A DNA stretch of 64,000 bases from NCBI RefSeq assembly GCF_009389715.1, contig NC_052407.1, positions 2,523,001 to 2,587,000 on the forward strand. Direction: 5' to 3'. The DNA is from Phoenix dactylifera (taxonomy: Eukaryota; Streptophyta; Magnoliopsida; Arecales; Arecaceae). Shown here piece by piece: positions 22,555-33,187 of the stretch (position 1 is its first letter; every line of letters starts with the position of its first letter). A model generated the notes under the pieces. The model ran no database searches and was not told where the DNA came from. It saw only the letters and a list, made by a program, of their open reading frames with translations. The position numbers were made by a program, and so were the translations under genes.

Positions 22555-23930
22555 GCTTCAGAAGTCTTTGAACAGGATAGTATGGTTACAACAAGATGCG
22601 TAGATTGGATAAATTGTAGTTGCTCATCTCTTCCAATCAAATATCTTGGGCTTCCTCTATGTGAAGTTAAACCTATTAAAGCTGAGTGGATGGTCTTAAT
22701 TCAAAGGGTTGAAGCTAGATTGGCAACATGGAAAAGAAAATTCTTGTCTCTTGGGGGAAGTTAACGTTAATCAACTCCGAACTCACCTCTCTTCCTATCT
22801 ACTTTATATCAATTTACAAGCTTCCAGCATGGGTGTTCAAGAGAATTGATAAATATCAAAGATATTTTCTATGGTCAAGCTCTTCGAGTTATTATTGGAG
22901 TATCATATAAGGTTAATTGAAGTACGGTTAGCCTTCAGAAGAAAAATGGGGGTTTGGGAGTTAAGGATCTGGCTGAATTTAATATGTCTCTATTATCAAA
23001 ATGGGGATGAAGGTATCTTTCATATAACCCGGTATTTTGGAGGAAGCATGTACAATTTGCCTACTATAGAAAGGTCAAATTATCTCTCCTTGCCTTTTGG
23101 AATAGAGCTCATTTTAAGATTGGGAATGGATAGAAAACACCATTTTGGAAGGATACTTGGGTCTTTAATGCACCCTTCCAGTTCCCATTTCTAGCTCTAT
23201 ACAATCTTAGCAAGAGAAAAAATAGCATTATTGCTGATCATTATAACCTACATTCTATATAGAGACTTAAGAGACCATCCCCGGCCTCCTTGGAAGCTCG
23301 CACTCAGTTAATGAATCTTTTATTTCTCTTAGTAAAGGGTCCTTCTCCACAAAATCACTGTACCATATCTTGAACACTAGGGGTATCAAAAATACATTTG
23401 CTCACTCATCGTGGAAGTATTCAATACCACTTAAAATCAAATACTTTCTTTGGTTGTGTTGGAAGAGAAGTTTAACACTAAAGACAACCTTAGAAAAACA
23501 ATAGGTAAACATCTTGGCGGTTGTTTTTGTGCCATGATACAAATGAGATTATTGATCATCTCTTCCGCACCTATAAGTTCTTTTCCACTATATAAAAGTT
23601 CATTTATTCTTCTCTTAGACTGTTTCATCTTTAGCTAAGTTTTGAAAATCTATGCATTGGTTGAAGGCTGAACCATTTTACAAAATGTGCTCGGCCCATC
23701 ATTCTCATGCTGCTTACTACTATATCTTGAACCTATTGAAAGCAGTAGAACTCCAGATTTTTTCAAATAAAAGATCTTCAATTATCTTAATAGCTACAAA
23801 GGGACTTAGAAGTTTTAATAACTAGTCAGCGCTATATGATCCCAATATGCAAATGGAGCCGGAAAAAATCTGGTCCAAAGTAAAGAATACTGCCTCTAAG
23901 CTTAAAAAAGAACACTAATAACATGATCAT
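22555..23930 (+). mobile_element. LINE 3' fragment (RT end and zf-RVT), decayed
   Basis: Across shifting frames: LPIKYLGLPLCEVKPIKAEW, then RVEARLATWKRKFLSLGGS, TLINSELTSLP and FKRIDKYQRYFLW, which is the conserved segment after the RT palm in plant LINEs. It continues through a decayed zinc region to EKIWSKVKNTASKL near 23910. That last segment matches the end of the fragment at 8.0-9.0 kb, so the two are related and lack a C-terminal RNase H. No 5' portion is present. Confidence 0.78.
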
Positions 23931-24121
23931 CATTAGCAAAAGAAGAAAGATGGCTCCAGCAGCAAATGAAACCATAAGAGCAAGGTCATGCAACAGGGAC
24001 CGCGTGAGGAAAAGCCACTTAATGTGTCCTACAACGCACTTATAACGGAAAGATTGAAGCAGTAGCAGAAAAAACAGATTACTGCTGCATAGCTAGGCAT
24101 GGCTGTTCATGGAGGTGGCAT

Positions 24122-25117
24122 TGCATGCTCAGGGGCGGCCCAATATATTTGGAGGCCTAAGGCGAATCCAATGAATAAGGCCTTTTTTTAATAATAAATT
24201 TTTTTAATAAATATAAAATATTTAAAAAAATGATATGAAAATGGATAGCTATCAAGTACACTATTTCAACAAAGATACATGAATCTAACAAAGATAGGCA
24301 AGAAACCTTTTTAATTTAATATTATTTTTGAATGGAAGTGCAGAAAAGTAATTATCCTAAAAGAAGGGCCATGAAACTGATTAAATCACTGAGATAATGC
24401 TTGGCAATATTGTTTATCATGTCAAGCAAGAGCAGAATAGGAAAAGATCATCCCATAGCACTTTATGGTCAAGGTAAAGAAAAGAATTTGTCCAGAAAGG
24501 AGCTTCTCTATAAGAGAAAGTAGGGGCATTATGGGAAATTGACTCTATCTAATTAATAAAAGTCCCATCCCACCATCTCCCCTTCAAGTGAGTACCCAAG
24601 CAGCAACCGCAGCATCACAGCACAGCAGCCATTCAACCCCCTCCCTCCTTCTCTATCTACCACCCAAGAGGGGAGAAGAAACCGAGAGGAGAAAATTAAA
24701 AGAATCTCCACCCTCCAAGAAGTCCATTTCCAATCCCCCTTTCTTCCTGATGGCCCAGCTGGATCAGGAGTAATGTGAGGGAAGGAAAACCAAGATCAAA
24801 ACCAAACAAGAGAAGGGATGAAAGATAAGAGTGGCTTCAGGCGTGTATCAAGCCAACCAAATCCCTCCTCTCTCTCCTTCCAAAACAAAATTACCGTCCC
24901 CAACTTCCTAAATTTCCCCTCTGCTGGCCAGGAAACTCTCCACCTCCCTTCCATCAAGGGGGAAGACTCGTAGCCAGCTCCTATTCCCGTTTTATATAGG
25001 GCCTTTGCTTCCTTTTGGTCACGGTCAGACCCAAGAAACTTCCCTCCCTCCACCTCCCGGGGGCCTTCCATTGGCCCGGGGCGGTCGCCTAAGGCTCGGG
25101 CCGGCCCTGTGCGTGCT
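24122..25117 (+). mobile_element. hAT-type non-autonomous DNA transposon, copy 2
   Basis: The element body is 24130-25109. It begins CAGGGGCGGCCCAA and ends with CCGGCCCTG, imperfect terminal inverted repeats. The flanking 8 bp are TGCATGCT (24122-24129) and TGCGTGCT (25110-25117), a 7/8 match with hAT-length target duplication. The subterminal GGCGGTCGCCTAAGGCTCGG matches the other end of the hAT copy at 34.9-36.2 kb, which lies in the opposite orientation. No transposase is seen; the interior is unrelated filler. Confidence 0.82.
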
Positions 25118-26336
25118 GATACAGCGCCCAAGCATGATTGGCTGCATGCAAGAATTTTAAGCTGCATTTGTAAGCAAATAGTTTTCCAAAACTAAGGAGG
25201 TGAATTTCGATCCAAATACTTGGATTTGACTGGTTTACATGGTGATTTTAGGTCTAAAAACACTCATTTTGCTTGGATTGATTGTCGACATGCAAAAAAG
25301 ACTTACAGTACATTATCTTCCATAGGGGGTTAGCTTGTCCCATGCACCCAAAGAACCATTCTTATCACTCTCTGAAAGAACTACCTGAGATAAAACGTTG
25401 GCTACTTCATTGTACTCATTTTAGGTAATATGCTTTTCAATTAACAGTGCACAGTGATTCAGTTTATTGGGAATATCTACGACAATGGTGTCCAATATTC
25501 CCCAAAGAGATGACCTGTCACATGAGTCATCTCCTTGGACTACGTACTTCCCGTATATGTTATACAGTATTTGTATTTGTATGTTTCTTGGTAATTAACC
25601 CACTCGCAAGCATCTGGTATAACTTCCCTTGGTTTGTTTCTTCAGAAGAAAAAATCCTTTAAAAAAAGATGACGCTTTCTGTGGATTCTCTCTTAGCAAA
25701 ATATGGCTTCGCGCACTGATTTGTGGTGTTCCCACGGCTCCTTTTGAAACAATAATGTCATGGCCTGATGGGTCTTGGAGGTAGGTGTTCGACTTCATCA
25801 GCTTGGGTTTGAAATCGAACGCATGTCTTGCTTCGTTGTCATTAAGCTGGTGATAAAATTGGCCTAAAACATAGAATCGAGCCAATCATATATATGAGAT
25901 TCAAATATATTAAGAATATATATATTTATCTTATTCTCCAATTTTGCAGTTAATTGATGAGTGCTCCGTAGATGCTTCAATGTGGATGATCGGTAGGAAT
26001 CATCAAATTTTCTCGAACAGATAAGAACCAATAAATTAAATTAAACATAACCATAACATGTGCATAATGATATTTGGTCAGAATTGACATGTCTGAAGAG
26101 TAATGAAAGCAGAAAAATGTTGACTTTGGCTGCAAGTGACACTATGACACTATGAACGTAAGGGTTTATTATTATTATTATTTATTTTTTGAGGAAAAGG
26201 AGGCAATGGTGTTGGAGCCAACAATTGCCGCCGAATCTTATTACATGCATGTAAGGTCACGGAACATGGAGTTGTCTAGAAAAGCTACAGTGGCCGGCCT
26301 CTAAGGCACAACTAAATGACTGCTCTTCGTGGTTGT
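25118..26336. other. intergenic, no gene; short LINE-type tail at 26170-26255
   Basis: No supportable gene. At 26170-26255, on the minus strand, AATAAGATTCGGCGGC is followed by CCTCCTTTTCCTC and then an A/T-rich tail (ATT microsatellite at 26168-26190). This resembles the terminal module of the LINE fragments at 9.0 and 13.15 kb. Confidence 0.45.
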
Positions 26337-26573
26337 TTACCAGTTTCGTCTGGGCTTGGGGGGTCGGGGCATTGGGATTTGACGACGATAGGGATCCTGA
26401 CATGACTTGGAGCCTGACTCAGTCCGTGAGCAGCCGCCCCCACCGCCACCTCGTGGCACGCCATGATAGTTCTCCTCCATAAGCTTTGCAGCAGAGATGG
26501 GTTGAGAAGTGAGAAGCCAGAGGATGGAAGTAATGGAGAGCATCATCAGTAGGCGTCTCCAAAAGGCACCCAT
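26337..26573 (-). CDS. small secreted two-cysteine peptide, family member E
   Basis: Predicted 78-residue precursor, single exon, the same length as member B. The signal peptide covers residues about 7-28 (LLMMLSITSILWLL, SQPISAA), followed by KLMEENY. Then come a run of Gly (GGGGGG), CSRTESGSKSCQDPYRR (nine residues between cysteines) and a basic Pro-rich tail (PRPPKPRRNW). A strong TATA box lies about 115 bp upstream of the ATG, and the leader CTTGGAGAG before ATGGG matches member A. The 5' leader also matches the remnant at 27.7-28.1 kb. Function unknown; a secreted signalling or defence peptide is inferred. Confidence 0.75.
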   Translation of the reverse strand: MGAFWRRLLMMLSITSILWLLTSQPISAAKLMEENYHGVPRGGGGGGCSRTESGSKSCQDPYRRQIPMPRPPKPRRNW

Positions 26574-26686
26574 GTTCTCTCCAAGATATGAAGTCGGTTC
26601 TTTTCTTCCCTCTTGGCAAAAGTCTATGTGAAGATATTGGTAGGTAGATGGATGAAGGCAGGGGGAGTAGATGAGGACATAGTTAC

Positions 26687-26696
26687 CTTTATATAG
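26687..26696 (-). promoter_or_regulatory. TATA box of peptide gene E
   Basis: CTATATAAAG on the coding strand, about 115 bp before the start codon at 26573. It is a canonical plant TATA box and would give a leader of roughly 80 nt. Confidence 0.6.
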
Positions 26697-26699
26697 AAT

Positions 26700-27702
26700 G
26701 GTCAGAGATCAGAAGAGGTCGTATACGTGGGGAAGGTATATGGGCAATTCAAAGGATTTTGCAAGAAACCAGAAGCGGTGAACCAAGGAAATGCCGCATT
26801 TGTCTCTCTCACCGGAAGCGAAAAGCTTCGAGCAAGAACCTTACGACGAAGTCCGGATATTTTAACCTTATTTAGCATCGTCCTGCATCAACTAAACGCC
26901 ATCCAGCCCAAATTATATAGATCTTTTTTTCTTCTCTAAGCTAAGTTCTTGAATCGGAGAGGACTTGTTCTCCAATCATAGCTATTCATGGTTTTAATCC
27001 AAGAAAATCTTCCTTTCTTCTGCAATATTTGTGATACATTATTGTCCAGTACTTTACCATCTACAGACTTGCTTCTTCTTCTTCTAGCCCAAAATTGCTT
27101 GTAAATGACCTTTTATTAATTTTTAAATAATAATTTATTGTTGGAAATAAAAGAAATTACTAGTCAAGTTCCATTGATGAAGTTGGGTTATTTTTTTGTA
27201 TAATAATTTTATACTACTACGTACAGGCTCATGTTTCCTAGTAGAGCACACGAGTTCGCGGAAAACTTCCTAATGACCTTGTCGCTATTGTCGAAACTTG
27301 GAAAGATAAATTTGGCCACAAGTAACAGCATGAAATAAGGTTATGGATCATGGACTTTTGTTTTTTGATTAAAACAACATGTGATGGGAGCTGTTATTCA
27401 ACCAGGTTGTAGTTCAAGTGGAGAGGCAAATCTCACATGAAAGATCAGTAGTAGGTCTTATGGCCTGCCTCAATCTGTAAATAATTCTCTCATGTCTCTC
27501 TGTGGAGTGTAACTGCAGAGGCTTCCCTCGAAGCACCTCATGGTTACAAAGTTTTCTGGAAGCTTAGAAGCTATGATACTGCCATATATGCACTTAATAT
27601 TCTTATCTAACTTAATAATATCCAGGTGGTCATACCTCCCATTCCATAATAATGAAACCAACATGAGATGGGTTGAAAAACCACTTAAGCCTATAGGTGC
27701 GA
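26700..27702. other. intergenic upstream of member E, no gene
   Basis: AT-rich spacer without a recognisable coding region. The 70-residue frame at 26727-26939 lies in the upstream region of member E and shows no known domain. Confidence 0.4.
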
Positions 27703-28100
27703 TTAAATGATCCCGATCCTAGCTTGTAGTTGGTTGTTAGGTGCTTTTGGCTTTGGGGGTGGGGACTTGTTGATAAGATCATGGTACGGTTCCAAACACG
27801 TCTTCCGGTCGGAGCCGATAGCCACCCCAACCTGGGTTGCCATCATATGATTCCTCACCTTATTATTAGGTGGATCAGGTGAAATCATCCTAGATTATGT
27901 TGCTATTACACATAAAAAAGAAGAAAGAGTAGGAAAAATGGAGTGATTTCATCCTAGATCTATGGTGGATCTGATCCACCTAATAATTGTCAGCCATAAG
28001 CTTTAAAGGACCCCATGATGGGAACTTGGTGCACTCCGTTGTTACCTTGCCTTCTTGTTCCCTCTTAATTGATGTCCTTGTGAAGATGTATAGGTTTGTA
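27703..28100 (-). pseudogene. secreted-peptide family member F, split by a MITE
   Basis: The leader at about 28041-28100 matches that of member E (ATCTTCACA, AAGAGGGAA). Most of the signal peptide is missing. KLMADNY (compare KLMEENY in E) is at about 27985-28010. The frame is then broken by a 126-bp inverted-repeat element, and the rest resumes on the other side with similarity at the DNA level to the Gly-rich part of E, then SDRKTCLEPYH and a Pro/Lys tail. The second cysteine and EPY are kept; the first cysteine is lost. Confidence 0.72.
27862..27987. mobile_element. 126-bp MITE-like element inside member F
   Basis: Perfect 17-bp terminal inverted repeats, ATTATTAGGTGGATCAG at 27862-27878 and its complement at 27971-27987. 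Internal sequence is also partly inverted (AAATCATCCTAGA and TTTCATCCTAGAT). It carries no coding sequence. A clear direct target duplication was not found, so the superfamily is open. It interrupts a sequence otherwise continuous with member E. Confidence 0.78.
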
Positions 28101-28129
28101 CTGGGGGAATGGGCCGGCTCTGTTTGAAA

Positions 28130-28470
28130 AAAACCGGAGAATGACGTGTGGTAAAGGTCAAAAACTGGACGAGGGAATAAGGTTGTGGTCCAAAACTTGG
28201 GATTCAGATACACAACATGCAGTAGGTATGCAAACTTTTTAATTACCATTGCGCATTGGTTTAGCTAATCGTGGATGTTTTTTTTTATTTCTTTTTAATC
28301 ACCATTGCACGCTGGTTTGAACAAAAACGGAGCTTGACATGTGTAGAGGTCAAAAACTGGAAGAAGGAAACAAGCTGGTTTGGGTCCAAAACTTAGGATT
28401 CAGATTGATAACTGTAGGTATGACTACTTTTTAATCACCATTGCCAAGTGGTTTAGCTTATTGTGGATAT
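28130..28470 (-). repeat. tandemly duplicated upstream region of member F with W-box-like motif
   Basis: Two copies about 190 bp apart (roughly 28130-28270 and 28327-28465). They share GGTCAAAAACTGG, GGTCCAAAACTTGGGATTCAG (G/A variant), GTAGGTATG and TTTTTAAT(T/C)ACCATTGC. On the coding strand the first motif contains TTGACC (28156-28161 and 28348-28353), the same motif as upstream of member A. Confidence 0.7.
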
Positions 28471-28553
28471 ATTTGGAATATCAGCAATAATAGAGACTCC
28501 ATTGTTCTAAGACATGATGTCTCATGGTTAACTGCTTGAAGTTAGGGTATTAG

Positions 28554-30893
28554 TGTCACGCCCCGAGCCCGAGGCGCGGCAGATGCCGCACGCCTGCACG
28601 GCGGGCCGCACAGGCGTGCAAGACAGCTGATTCTATCAAAGCAAATACAGATGTTCAAAACTTATTTAAGGATTAATCACAGATGCTTAAAATTGACATA
28701 AATAATTAAAGTCATTCAAAAGCAGTCTTACAAAATTTCAAAATAACATTTGCTAACATAATTCAAATGTCCAAACTAATCTAATTAAAATGCCAATAAC
28801 TGAAGAAATCATCGGAAAGTCTAACGCACTCCCCAATCCCGTGCGATCAAGCCTCTGGATCTGAAAAACAGAGAAAATAAAATAATGAGCTACACTAGCC
28901 TAGTAAGCAACAAAATACCCCAAAGTGGGGTCAGAGCATATCAGATCAAAATATAGGATAATGATTGGAATAAATCATAAATAACAATATTTTACTGTTT
29001 TCAAAACTTATTATTATTTTTTCAAAAACTCTGATACCAGAATCTCAACATAATAGGCTACGGCCACGTAACCCATTGGCATGGGATGCACAGAGTGCCA
29101 GAAACTACCATTGTTAGTCACCGATGGCAACGGTATCCAAAAACCACTATTCTAATCACCGGTGGCACGGTGTCAAAACCGGTTCCTCACAGATTACAAG
29201 TCGACAGGTCCAACATATAATCCCCATTGGTGGGGCCAGAACAGAACAGAACAGATCATAGCCATGCTGAGAATGCATATATATATATATATAACAGATT
29301 TCATAAATTACCCAGTCATAGTTTACGGATTTCAGAGCATATAACAAAATTTTCAGATGAAATTTAAACATGCCAGACCTATTTTTACTAAATACAAATC
29401 ATATTTCGAAATTTAATCCACTAATAGTTATTTTACTAAATAATTTGAAAAATGCACTTTGAAGCATTAAGTTACTTACCTCTTCTCGCTTAATCCCTAT
29501 TTCAGATAGGCGGATCAGGTTCACCTATTTAAATTTAATTAATTCCTTGTTAATTTCAGAGCTAAGCAAAATCCAGAAATAATACTACTGGGCACAGCCC
29601 AACAAGGCCCAGAGTTGGTCAATAATGAACATGGCCCGATAGAGCCCACATCGGATACGGCCCAATGGACCCACATAGACCCGGCCCAATAGGGCCCTCC
29701 CAAGATTGGCCTCTAATTTGTTCATTTATGCAATAAAAATTCGTTTCAGGGACCAATATCTAATTACATAACACCGTTCCGTAATAAAACTTGGGTAAAA
29801 GGACCAAATAATTATATTTGAGGACCTTTATGTAATAATCTTTCTTTTAGGGATCAAACATAAATTACAGAAGACCCTTTTGTGAAATAACATACTGTCA
29901 AGGGTTTAACTGCAAAATTCCATTTATTGGCCAAATGGTTCGGATTTCGGGTTTCGAGTTCCGGGTTCTGGGTTTCGGGTTTCGGATTTCGGGTCTGAAC
30001 TGGATTTCGGATTTCGGATTTCGGGTTCCGGGTTCCGGGTTCCGGATTATGGATTTCGGGTCTGAATTGGGTTTCGGGTTCGAATTTCAGATTTTGGATT
30101 CGGGTCTAGGCCCAAGTTGGGTCCACAGTGAACTGGGCCCAAGTTGGCCCAATTCGGCCCACGATGGGCCTTCATCTTCCCCAAACTCCCCATGGATAGG
30201 GGAGATGGAAACCAAGAGAAGGAAGAGGAAAGAGGGGAGAGGGCTGGCTGGGTGGCCGGAGGCCACCCCTCGGTCGACGGCCAGCCGACCGCGGTGGCGG
30301 CCGGCGGTCGCTGCAGCGGCTGCGGTGACTGACGGGGAGGAGAAGCAACCAAGATGATCACAGTCTATGGGGCTGAAATAGAGGAAAAAACATGAAATAA
30401 AGGTTGAGATCAAAGAGCAGAGGAAGCTTACCGGCAGTGGATCTCGCCCAAGGGAGGCTCGATCCGGTGTCAAGCGGCGGCGGCGACGGCACTTTCCGAA
30501 GCGGAAGTAGATCCAGAAACAGGGAAAGGCCGCGAGGGGATTCGGACGGTGCTCGGCCGGGAGAGCACACCGGTCACTCGGGAGGCAAGAACAGAGGAAG
30601 GAGATGGAGGAGAGGGGCTCGATGGTGATCTGGGAAGGAGAAGAGGGATTTTTATCATCCCTTCGTAACAGCTCTCCACCGCGAAAATCGCAGCGGTCGA
30701 GCGTGATCCGTGGCCGTGATTGGCCGCAGTTTGACCGGAGGGGGGGTGCCGCGGGATGCCTGCGGCGCCTTGCCCCAAGTGTTCCCGGAGGAGCCGGAGA
30801 GGATCGCCATCGCGATCCTCTGTCTGGTTCCTCCCATATTAGGATCGGGGCTGAAGTCGGCTGGGGCTGCCGACTTCAGCCTCGTATCTCACA
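28554..30893 (-). repeat. 3' LTR of the Ty3/gypsy element
   Basis: 2340 bp, direct repeat of 33195-36855 apart from the nested insertion there and scattered substitutions. Contains an (AT)n run at 29277-29293, a heptamer array at 29936-30106 and a G/C-rich R/U5-like part near 30200-30880. Frames seen within it repeat in the other LTR and are not genes. Confidence 0.93.
29936..30106. repeat. telomere-like heptamer array (GGGTTTC) in LTR
   Basis: Degenerate 7-bp tandem array: GGGTTTC, GGATTTC, GGGTTCC, GGGTTCT and GAGTTCC units in register. It is one base off the plant telomere heptamer GGGTTTA. A longer version lies at 34583-34806 in the other LTR. Confidence 0.8.
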
Positions 30894-30906
30894 TTCTCTT
30901 CCCTTT
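30894..30906 (-). other. polypurine tract
   Basis: On the coding strand AAAGGGAAGAGAA sits directly against the 3' LTR start (TGTGAGAT), as expected for plus-strand DNA priming. Confidence 0.8.
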
Positions 30907-30938
30907 AAAAAAATTTCGTCCTCAAAATTTAACATACC

Positions 30939-31136
30939 TTAGCTTGCAAAAAGGTCCGGATATTTTTCCTTCATCTCGTCCTCCAATTCCAACGTAACCT
31001 CACATTTTGAGTGATTGCTCCACTGGATCTTAAAATAAAAAATTGTGCGCCTTCTTAATACTTGTTCGTTTCTATCAGCCATACGTACAGGCTGCTCAAG
31101 ATATGTCAAATCTTCTTTAAGCCGCATGGGGACCAC
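30939..31136 (-). pseudogene. integrase C-terminal (chromodomain-region) tail
   Basis: Frame reading LKEDLTYLEQPVRMADRNEQ, VLRRRTI, IQWSNH, ELEDEMKEKYPDLF. This is the extreme C-terminus of Tekay/Del-type polyproteins (family consensus has VLRNKTIPLVKVLWRNH and WELEDEM). It follows the protease region directly, with the junction at about 31120-31145. Confidence 0.8.
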
Positions 31137-32026
31137 TTCTGTAGGGGGGTCATAGAGATTGGTGCGGTACCAGGAATTAAATCAATTGCAGATTCAATTT
31201 CTCTATCTAGTGGCAAGCCAGGGAGATCTTCTGAAAAGACATCAGGATATTCATTCACTACTCGGATATCTTCCAATCTTTGATCTGATTGTCTGATATC
31301 AACTACAATGGCAATATATGTCATACTCCCCTTCCTGAGTAGCCGCTTAATTTGCATAGCAGAGACAACTCGAGGGAAAGTATAAGGACCACTACCTAGA
31401 AGCTGAATTCAGTGTCTCTAGGGATATGAAAGTTTACCCCTTTTTTTTTCATGGCAGTTAATGGTAGCAAAGTGTGACGCCAACTAGTCCATACCAAGAA
31501 TTATATCGAAGTTATGCATATCTATAACTATCAGATCAGCAGTCAAGTCTCTATTTACTATCTAAATCGGATAAGTATTGCAGATCTGTTTAGCAAACAT
31601 CCCACTCCCGACTAGGGTACTAATTTGCAAATCATACTCTAACGGCATACAAGGCAGGTCATGTTTTCGCGCAAATGTAGATGACATACAGAAATGTGTA
31701 GCACCAGAATCAAACAATACATGAGCATAAACAGAAGCAACTGGCAAGGTACCTGACCCCACAGTGTTGGATGCCTGAGCATCTTGCTGAGTCAGTGCGT
31801 AAATACGACCCTGTGTGTGCGGTCTCCCTCCTGTCTGCTGCTTAGGAGAAGAAGGCTGAGCAAACTGAGCCGGAGCAGGAGAACCTTGCACTTGCTGAGT
31901 CCTTGTAGCTTGAGGCCTCTGAACTGATCGAAGGTCCAGTTGAGGACACTCAGCTACCTTATGACCCTGCTGGCCGCATCTGAAGCAGGCGCTGGATAAT
32001 CGTCTACAATGTTCAGTCTTATGCAT
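31137..32026 (-). pseudogene. gag zinc knuckle and protease region
   Basis: Frame 32026-31562 has the zinc knuckle CFRCGQQGHKVAEC (CX2CX4HX4C), then a Gln/Pro linker and the protease active site VLFDSGATHFCMS (about 31690-31730). After a stop it continues with DLIVIDMHNFDIILGMD, where the usual GMDWL has TAG in place of the Trp codon. Next is the pre-RT linker VVNEYPDVFSEDLPGLP and IDLIPGTAPIS (31106-31357), just before where reverse transcriptase should begin. Confidence 0.85.
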
Positions 32027-32056
32027 ACCACCACATGCATCACACTTAGGCTTGTC

Positions 32057-32977
32057 TTACTGATGCTGAGTAGTCTTCTCATAGAATCCCTGCTCCCCTG
32101 ATTGCCAGGGTTGGTTATGAGATTTTGCAGTCCTACTGGAATTCTGTCCACTATGAGTATCATCATCTCTACTCCTCTTATTTTGTATTCTATCTTTTGT
32201 ATCTTGTGTTTCCTTCCAGACAATTTCCAGATTCTTGGCTCTGTCTACCAGATCATCATAGTTTGTTGAGTGTACCACGGCCAAACCACGACATAAGTGA
32301 GGCTTCAATTCTTCTTCAAATCTCTTCATTCTGGACTCTGCATCCATAACGAGGGTGGGAGCAAACCGAGATAGCCTGTCAAACTCTGTCTCATATTCAT
32401 CCACGGTCATAGTTCCTTGAAACAGATTTAGAAATTTCCTCTTTAGCTCCCTAAGGCGACTTGAAGAGAAATACTTGGAGTAGAAGGCTGTGCAAAACCT
32501 CTGCCAGGTAACTAGCTCATGCTCATGTGCCAATGTGCGCTCCATAGACATCCACCAATGATGAGCTCGGTCGTGAAGCATATAGATAGCAAATCTGACC
32601 TTCTCTTCATCAATGCATTACATTGCCCTGAAGGCTTTCTCCATTTCATCTATCCAAGCTTCAGCCTCTTGAGGACCAGTGGTGCCCTTAAAATCCGAAG
32701 GAGCCATTCTTTTGAATTCTGCTATACTCTTTCTTTGCTCAGGAGGAGCAACATCCCGCTGGATTGGTTGCTGAGATTGTTGCCTTTGTTGGTGTACTAA
32801 CTCGACTACCTCCTCGATCAGTTCGAGCACCCGAGTTTGATTTCTAACGACAGTTTCTGGAGTTGATTGACCTTGGGGCCCTGAGTTATGCGATGCCTCG
32901 CCCATTTGGTTAGTAGGGGCTCTTCCCCGAGAGCCCCCAGCCATCTGATTCAAGCTACGGACACGGCAAGGCAGCAT
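32057..32977 (-). pseudogene. gag capsid region, one stop
   Basis: Two frames in series: 32977-32618 (N-terminal part ending with FKGTTGPQEAEAWIDEMEKA) and 32581-32057 (MLHDRAHHWWMSM, WQRFCTAFYSKYFSSS, FLNLFQGTMTVDEYETEFDRL, FAPTLV). This is the Retrotrans_gag domain of plant Ty3 elements. A TAA/TGA-type interruption lies between them near 32600. Gag would form the capsid in the cytoplasm. Confidence 0.88.
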
Positions 32978-33171
32978 TCTAATTTTGGTGAAAATATATA
33001 AATGTTATAAATTTATCCAAACACAATAATACATAATAGTTAACAAAAACAAATGAACAGTATCCTCTTATCTAGTTCCTACCCATCTCTCAACCTTTCC
33101 AACGAATTCTAAGAATCCTAAAATTTAGGCTCAAATATGACTATTTCACTTATGGTCCCTAGTGATCTTAA

Positions 33172-33187
33172 CCTGGCTCTGATACCA
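33172..33187 (-). other. primer binding site, initiator tRNA-Met
   Basis: On the coding strand TGGTATCAGAGCCAGG lies seven bases inside the 5' LTR. TGGTATCAGAGC complements the 3' end of plant initiator tRNA-Met and is the standard plant retrotransposon primer site. Confidence 0.92.
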
